Assembly: GCA_023435945.1 (NCBI GenBank)
Contig: JAEZLB010000362.1
Coordinates: forward strand, 1 to 11,928
DNA length: 11,928 nt
Direction: 5' to 3'
Origin: Pseudomonadota bacterium
GTDB lineage: Bacteria; Pseudomonadota; Gammaproteobacteria; Burkholderiales; Burkholderiaceae_D
Shown: in pieces, positions 8,219-11,928 of the stretch
Layout of the letters: each line of letters opens with the position of its first letter
Position numbering within the stretch: position 1 is the first letter of the stretch
The notes under the pieces: model-generated
Database searches by the model: none
The model's input: the letters and a program-made list of their open reading frames with translations, nothing else
What the model was told of the DNA's origin: nothing
Program-made: the position numbers and the translations under genes

Positions 8219-9868
8219 TTATCCGCGCGTCCGGCGGCGCGCTCCGGACGGGCGCCCGCCCGTCCCCATTCCAAGACCTCGTCCGGTTGTGCCTGTCCGC
8301 TGGCGCGGCTGCGCCATGCCAGCGAATCCCAGCGCAGTCTGCAAGGGATCAGGCTGGCGCGAGCGCCCCTGGTTCCGACCCTGGGCCTTGCCATTGCGGC
8401 CGGCACGCTGACCGTTATCATAATTACCACCATTGCCGCCCCGACCTTCATTACCGCTCCGGCCTTCATTGCCAGAACGATTACCATTGGCCTGGCGGGG
8501 ATTGCCTTTGCCGGCGGCGCTATTTTTTTCCAGTCCACACAGTTTCAGCAAATCGCGTACCGCATGCTCATCCATTTCTTCCCAGCGCCCCCGCTTGAGC
8601 GTGGATGGCAGAGTCAACATGCCGTAGCGGGTACGAATCAGGCGCGAAACAGTCAAGCCGACCGCCTCGAACATCCGACGCACTTCACGATTACGGCCTT
8701 CACCAATGGTCACGCGGTACCACTTGTTCACACCATCGCCACCGCCATCAGCAATACGGGAAAATTGTGCGAGACCATCTTCCAGCTCCACGCCGCTCAA
8801 CAGTTTCTGGCGCATCCCCTCTTCCAGCTCGCCCAGCGTACGCACCGCATACTCACGCTCAATGCCATAACGCGGATGCATCAGGCGGTTGGCCAAGTCA
8901 CCCGAAGTGGTAAACAGCAGCAAACCTTCCGTATTAAAGTCAAGGCGACCCACTGCCAGCCATTTCCCGGTTTTCATGGTCGGCAAATGCTCGAATACCG
9001 AGGCACGACCTTCCGGATCGCTATGACTGACAATCTCACCGGCAGGCTTGTGATACACCAGCACGCGGGGAGGCTTGCTGCTGACCTTGCGCTGCAACAA
9101 TTTGCCATTGATGCGAACCTGATCCGTCGGCAGAATGCGCTGACCGATATGGGCAGGCTCACCATTCACGGATACGCGTCCGGCGATAATCAGTTCCTCC
9201 ATATCACGGCGCGATCCAAGACCGGCCTCAGCCAGCACCTTGTGCAACTTTGGCGCATCATCGTCGGCAGTCAGGTCGCGGCGAACTGGCTTGCCCTTCA
9301 CCTGGGAGCGCCCTTTGCCCCGCGCGTCACCTTCGACTATCTCGCGGTCATAAGCGTCAGAAGTTACGAAGGAGAACACATCGTCCGGCGCCGCGCCTTT
9401 GGCACGAGCCGCCGAGGGACGGGCATTCGAAGACTGAACGCGCCCCTTGCCGGCACCGGCCTTTCCTTTGGTCCTGCCGTTGCGCGGCAGGCGATTATTG
9501 GGAACCCCTTCCGCCTGATCAGGCGCACCCTCAGGCGAAACGACCGGAGCAGAAGCACCATCCTCAGTCACGGTAACGGCAGCCACCATCGACTGACCCG
9601 ACTCGGATTTCACGCGGCGACTGCGCTTTTTTTCAGGGCCGACTTCAGGACCGGAGGCATTTTCATCCTGAGGTGCATCGGCGACATTTTCCGCAGCACG
9701 CGCAGCAATGCGATTGCGGCGCAGCGCACGCGGACCGCGCACACCTCGTTTAACCGGCTTGCCTTTATCATTGCTATCAGTAGCGACGGGAGCGCCGCCA
9801 TCTTTATCACGCTCTGATTCTACGGCTAGGGAAGCGCTCTGCGGCGCATCATTGGGAGGAAGAGTCAT
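8219..9868 (-). CDS. rluB: 23S rRNA pseudouridine(2605) synthase RluB
   Basis: RsuA/RluB-family enzyme that makes pseudouridine at position 2605 of 23S rRNA. The 549-residue product has a core of about 250 residues: an S4 RNA-binding domain (about 206-255, [20 protein letters not shown]), then the synthase domain with the catalytic motif [12 protein letters not shown] (nucleophile Asp310) and [15 protein letters not shown] (390-404). Around it are a disordered N-terminal region of about 200 residues (Lys/Arg/Gly/Ala/Asp) and a Gly/Asn/Arg-rich tail of about 100 residues with SGNEGR repeats (465-476). The scpB neighbour and long basic tails favour RluB over RsuA, RluE or RluF. The ATG lies inside the last codons of scpB (20-bp overlap) with no clear Shine-Dalgarno, suggesting translational coupling; no other start upstream of the S4 domain looks better. 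Confidence 0.95.
   Translation of the reverse strand: MTLPPNDAPQSASLAVESERDKDGGAPVATDSNDKGKPVKRGVRGPRALRRNRIAARAAENVADAPQDENASGPEVGPEKKRSRRVKSESGQSMVAAVTVTEDGASAPVVSPEGAPDQAEGVPNNRLPRNGRTKGKAGAGKGRVQSSNARPSAARAKGAAPDDVFSFVTSDAYDREIVEGDARGKGRSQVKGKPVRRDLTADDDAPKLHKVLAEAGLGSRRDMEELIIAGRVSVNGEPAHIGQRILPTDQVRINGKLLQRKVSSKPPRVLVYHKPAGEIVSHSDPEGRASVFEHLPTMKTGKWLAVGRLDFNTEGLLLFTTSGDLANRLMHPRYGIEREYAVRTLGELEEGMRQKLLSGVELEDGLAQFSRIADGGGDGVNKWYRVTIGEGRNREVRRMFEAVGLTVSRLIRTRYGMLTLPSTLKRGRWEEMDEHAVRDLLKLCGLEKNSAAGKGNPRQANGNRSGNEGRSGNEGRGGNGGNYDNGQRAGRNGKAQGRNQGRSRQPDPLQTALGFAGMAQPRQRTGTTGRGLGMGTGGRPSGARRRTRG
8441..8476 (-). repeat. Tandem 18-bp imperfect repeat in the rluB tail
   Basis: Two adjacent 18-bp units (plus strand, beginning CCGACCTTCATT and CCGGCCTTCATT) differ at 5 of 18 positions and encode the repeated hexapeptide SGNEGR plus a variant. 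They sit in the low-complexity Gly/Asn/Arg tail, where repeat-number change is likely to be tolerated. Confidence 0.7.
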
Positions 9869-10733
9869 TGTTCAGTTTATGTGTATCTTGATCCGGATTC
9901 GCATCCTCAGCGCTTGGCTCCAGGGTCTGCTCATGAAGCACATCGCCAGACTCAACCGAATAGGCTTCGTCCGATGAGGAGGTTGCCACCTCAAGGAAAT
10001 CGGATTCGTTATCTGGGTCACCTGCCAGTGCAGGCGAATTTATCGCATTGTTATCGTTTTCAAGCGCCGCTTCATCCTGCGTCGCCTGCTCGTTTTCATT
10101 CCCGGCATTACCGGCATCAGGGCTGACACTCTCTTGTTGCTCAAGCGGGAGCCCGGCTTCCTGCATGGCAGCAGCCAAGGCTCCTTCCTGCAAGCCCCCC
10201 TGCTCTGCTTGCTGCAAGGCAGGCAATTGACTCAAGGAATTCAACCCCAGGTCATCCAGAAACTGTTTGGTGGTCGCGAACAAGGCGGGGCGGCCCGGTA
10301 CGTCGCGATGTCCCACAGATTCGATCCAACCCCGATCTTCGAGCATCTTGATGGTTTGGGAGTTCACTGTAACGCCGCGTATATCTTCAATATCACCACG
10401 GGTCACCGGTTGACGGTAAGCAATGATGGCAAGGGTTTCCAGTGTGGCACGCGTATATCGCTGCGGCTTTTCCGGATGGAGCCTGTCCAGATATACCTTC
10501 ATTTCAGGTTTGCTCTGGAAACGCCATCCCGTAGACAACTTGACCACTTCGACGCCCTTGCCGCTCCAATCTTGACGCAATTCTTCCAACAGAGTCTTGA
10601 TGGTTTCGGCATCAACTGTTTCGGCCTCAGCCCCTTCAGCAATGAACAGCTTTTTCATATCCTGTAAGGATAGGGGCTCATGTGCGCATAACAGCGCAGT
10701 TTCGAGGACTCTTTTCGCCTCAATAGTATCCAT
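9849..10733 (-). CDS. scpB: Segregation and condensation protein B (ScpB)
   Basis: Non-SMC subunit that dimerises and binds the ScpA kleisin in the Smc-ScpAB complex, which helps organise and separate chromosomes. The first 170 residues show the two winged-helix domains. Family signatures are [20 protein letters not shown] (93-112), GDIEDIRGV (113-121) and [20 protein letters not shown] (141-160). The product has 294 residues because of an acidic, Ser/Asn/Glu-rich tail (about 175-294) that looks disordered; many ScpB proteins are about 180-220. The ATG at 10733 fits the conserved N-terminus ([17 protein letters not shown]), and an in-frame TAA lies upstream, but I see no Shine-Dalgarno. The gene is first in a two-gene unit with rluB, driven by the promoter at 10960-10987. 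scpA is not in this window, and the next gene upstream is a tRNA. Confidence 0.97.
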   Translation of the reverse strand: MDTIEAKRVLETALLCAHEPLSLQDMKKLFIAEGAEAETVDAETIKTLLEELRQDWSGKGVEVVKLSTGWRFQSKPEMKVYLDRLHPEKPQRYTRATLETLAIIAYRQPVTRGDIEDIRGVTVNSQTIKMLEDRGWIESVGHRDVPGRPALFATTKQFLDDLGLNSLSQLPALQQAEQGGLQEGALAAAMQEAGLPLEQQESVSPDAGNAGNENEQATQDEAALENDNNAINSPALAGDPDNESDFLEVATSSSDEAYSVESGDVLHEQTLEPSAEDANPDQDTHKLNNDSSSQ

Positions 10734-10953
10734 GTGTATTTGTATACGGCTTACTTGTTTGCAATTCCGCAGGGCTTAATTCAGGGACCGATGCCCGAAT
10801 ACCAAGGACATCAGGAGCAACGTACCTGTAGACGCTGCCATCTCCGCGTTCACTTTATATGTGGTGTTATGGGAACGAGAGGCTGAGACAAAAAGACTTG
10901 ATCGCCTGGGTACAGGATGAGGGCGTTAGAAACGCACATCCCCTCCCCATTGA
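10734..10953 (-). other. Long 5' leader of scpB, possible leader peptide
   Basis: About 220 nt separate the predicted start from scpB. A hairpin sits near the 5' end: GCGTT (10923-10927) pairs with AACGC (10931-10935), flanked by GATG/CATC (10916-10919, 10937-10940). A 29-codon frame starts at the ATG 10939-10937, directly after GGGGAGGGG, and ends at TGA 10852-10850 (product begins MCVSNALILYPGDQ). The purine run is almost too close to this ATG to serve as a Shine-Dalgarno. No terminator is visible before scpB. Confidence 0.35.
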
Positions 10954-10959
10954 ACGCGC

Positions 10960-10987
10960 ATTATACACAGGGCACGATGAATCTCAA
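10960..10987 (-). promoter_or_regulatory. Sigma70-type promoter of scpB-rluB
   Basis: Minus strand -35 TTGAGA (10987-10982, 4 of 6 matches) and perfect -10 TATAAT (10965-10960), spacer 16 bp. It faces scpB, with a predicted start near 10953-10951. No other candidate between the tRNA and scpB is as good. Confidence 0.75.
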
Positions 10988-11169
10988 GGGGGTGAAGAAT
11001 CCCTGTCCAAGAAAGTGCACACCCTTGATCGGGCTGTCTTGGAGCAAGAGGATTGACGACAGACGCAAAAACGCGCCAATTCGCGAAAACAGCGACTGAG
11101 ACAAAATATTCATTGCCGGCGATCGGCATTTCGCTCAGGAAGGACTTTACACGTGCAGGCAAGACAACA

Positions 11170-11204
11170 GGCCATTAATCCGCATTTTTGGGATTAGCCT
11201 TTTT
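11170..11204 (+). terminator. Weak plus-strand terminator-like hairpin
   Basis: TAATCC (11176-11181) and GGATTA (11191-11196) form a 6-bp stem with a 9-nt loop. GGC/GCC (11170-11172, 11197-11199) extend it beyond a 3-nt bulge, and TTTTT (11200-11204) follows. The stem is AT-rich and no plus-strand gene or promoter is seen to its left, so its role is doubtful. Confidence 0.3.
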
Positions 11205-11437
11205 GCATTGCCAAATAGTTTTCCCCCTTACAAATAGATGGAAGGCGGAGAACTCCAACCACTCCAGACCCACCACCCCGCTTCCTTGAGTTTGCAATCC
11301 AGCGAGTCGCGCAAAGTGCGAACCCCTGTTTGACGACAACCGCCGCGCTCCCAGGACTTCAAATATGCTTGCCCTCACATTCAGCGCAACCTGAGCAGCA
11401 GTCACTTGGATTGATACCTTTTCACCGCCAGCAAACC

Positions 11438-11629
11438 TTATTCCGGCACCGTCAGCGTATTGCCCTTATCCCAGGCCGATTGCCAGGCGTTCTCACGAAT
11501 GACAGAACAAGTTACAGGAACAGGGCAAGCATGCCCGCACCAAATTACCCAGCAAATACTCAGCAAAAAAAGACCACAAAAGACAAAGAAAAAAGAGCGG
11601 GAGAAGTCACCACCGTTCTTAACAGACAT
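11438..11629 (-). CDS. Possible small membrane protein, unrecognised
   Basis: Frame of 63 residues from the ATG at 11629, not recognised. It has a short basic N-terminus (MSVKNGGDFSR), one strongly hydrophobic segment (about 12-30, Phe/Leu/Cys/Trp-rich), then a Cys-containing, mildly polar tail ending DKGNTLTVPE, the shape of a single-pass membrane or secreted peptide. No Shine-Dalgarno precedes this ATG, but a 27-codon frame with a good site overlaps it by 11 nt, so coupling is possible. An in-frame ATG at 11653 would give 71 residues. The hydrophobic segment comes from a T-rich tract and may be accidental. Confidence 0.22.
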   Translation of the reverse strand: MSVKNGGDFSRSFFFVFCGLFLLSICWVIWCGHACPVPVTCSVIRENAWQSAWDKGNTLTVPE

Positions 11630-11702
11630 CAATAGTTGCCAGGCACATCCCAAGGAACAAGAAGGCAGGGATAAGTGATGGCGTTTGCAAAAACCTCCCC
11701 AT
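11619..11702 (-). CDS. Possible 27-residue hydrophobic peptide
   Basis: ATG at 11702-11700, 27 codons and a TAA at 11621-11619. It is preceded by AGGTGG 5 nt before the ATG, the best Shine-Dalgarno in the spacer. The peptide starts MGRFLQTPSLIPAFLFLGM and is hydrophobic after the first residues. Its end overlaps the ATG of the 63-codon frame. No good promoter is visible upstream. It is unrecognised and short enough to be chance. Confidence 0.2.
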   Translation of the reverse strand: MGRFLQTPSLIPAFLFLGMCLATIDVC

Positions 11703-11757
11703 AGTGCCCACCTAATGAATTAAGCGCTATGCCTCAGGATTCGCAGGACAGCACCAT

Positions 11758-11773
11758 CCCTTCCCGGGGAGGG
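11758..11773. repeat. 16-bp near-perfect palindrome
   Basis: CCCTTCCCGGGGAGGG is self-complementary at 14 of 16 positions around its centre, with the remaining pair a G/T. It lies 46 bp beyond the tRNA terminator. The shape could be a binding site for a dimeric regulator, but no promoter can be tied to it. Confidence 0.4.
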
Positions 11774-11817
11774 CATAAAGTGATTAAGGAAGTGAAATTA
11801 AATGTGCGGCAGAAATG

Positions 11818-11843
11818 AAAAGCGCCGGACTAGCCGGCGCTTT
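11818..11843 (-). terminator. Intrinsic terminator after the initiator tRNA
   Basis: AAAGCGCCGG (11843-11834 on the minus strand) and CCGGCGCTTT (11828-11819) form a perfect 10-bp stem with a 5-nt loop, ending in TTTT. It begins 10 nt after the encoded CCA, so the tRNA is probably transcribed as a single-gene unit separate from scpB-rluB. Confidence 0.9.
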
Positions 11844-11853
11844 ATCTGCATTC

Positions 11854-11928
<75 letters not shown>

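Larger units (their letters stand above)
10988..11818. other. 830-bp spacer without a recognisable gene
   Basis: Between the scpB promoter and the tRNA terminator I find no protein I recognise on either strand. The longest frames are about 60-100 codons. They overlap one another, lack clear ribosome-binding sites and have compositions expected of chance frames. The region holds a terminator-like hairpin (11170-11204), a 16-bp palindrome (11758-11773), a short inverted repeat GGGCA/TGCCC (around 11523-11536) and two weak small ORFs near 11438-11702. It may be gene decay or an sRNA locus, but neither is shown. Confidence 0.6.

Noticed and set aside
8122..8538. 138-codon minus frame overlapping the rluB tail, considered as a frameshifted rluB end
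   Set aside because: It runs into the -10 element of the rimP promoter and is Arg/Ala-rich as expected of an out-of-frame reading; the annotated rluB frame ends normally with TAA.
8201..9817. 538-codon open frame on the plus strand
   Set aside because: Antisense to rluB, which has S4 and catalytic motifs. The long opening reflects codon bias in a GC-rich, low-complexity gene.
10926..11405. Minus-strand frames of 78 and 76 codons in the spacer
   Set aside because: No ribosome-binding site or recognisable motif; the first runs through the scpB promoter, and the second needs a GTG start.

Overview
The window is a stretch of a proteobacterial chromosome, most likely betaproteobacterial (Burkholderiales). 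An Oxalobacteraceae-like relative (Herminiimonas/Janthinobacterium type) is my best guess. This is inferred from the gene order scpB-rluB / rimP-nusA-infB-rbfA-truB-typA and from protein character; the genus is not established. Every confident gene lies on the minus strand, so transcription runs from right to left.

Right to left: (1) 11854-11928 is an initiator tRNA-fMet(CAU), missing only its first two bases at the window edge, followed by its own intrinsic terminator. (2) About 0.83 kb (10988-11818) holds no recognisable gene. It contains a few weak small ORFs, a 16-bp palindrome and a terminator-like hairpin. (3) A good sigma70-type promoter at 10960-10987 precedes a leader of about 220 nt and then scpB (chromosome segregation) and rluB (23S rRNA pseudouridine synthase), whose reading frames overlap by 20 bp. 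(4) A second strong promoter (8121-8149) starts a leader of about 158 nt. That leader folds into a stem structure and ends in a textbook intrinsic terminator upstream of rimP, an attenuator-like layout. (5) rimP-nusA-infB-rbfA-truB follow: 30S maturation factor, transcription elongation/termination factor, initiation factor IF2, cold-shock 30S maturation factor, and tRNA U55 pseudouridine synthase. rimP and nusA overlap by ATGA; hairpins lie in the nusA/infB and infB/rbfA gaps. (6) After a 205-bp gap with two tandem hairpins comes typA/bipA, a ribosome-associated GTPase cut off by the left edge after 469 codons.

The genes form one theme: ribosome assembly, rRNA/tRNA modification, translation initiation (IF2 and its initiator tRNA are both here) and transcription termination (NusA). 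I see no defence system, phage, IS element, CRISPR array or clearly new protein system. The most interesting signals are RNA-level: the rimP leader with its terminator (a possible NusA autoregulation point), the tandem hairpins in front of typA, the perfect 10-bp intercistronic hairpin between infB and rbfA, and the unexplained spacer between the tRNA and scpB.
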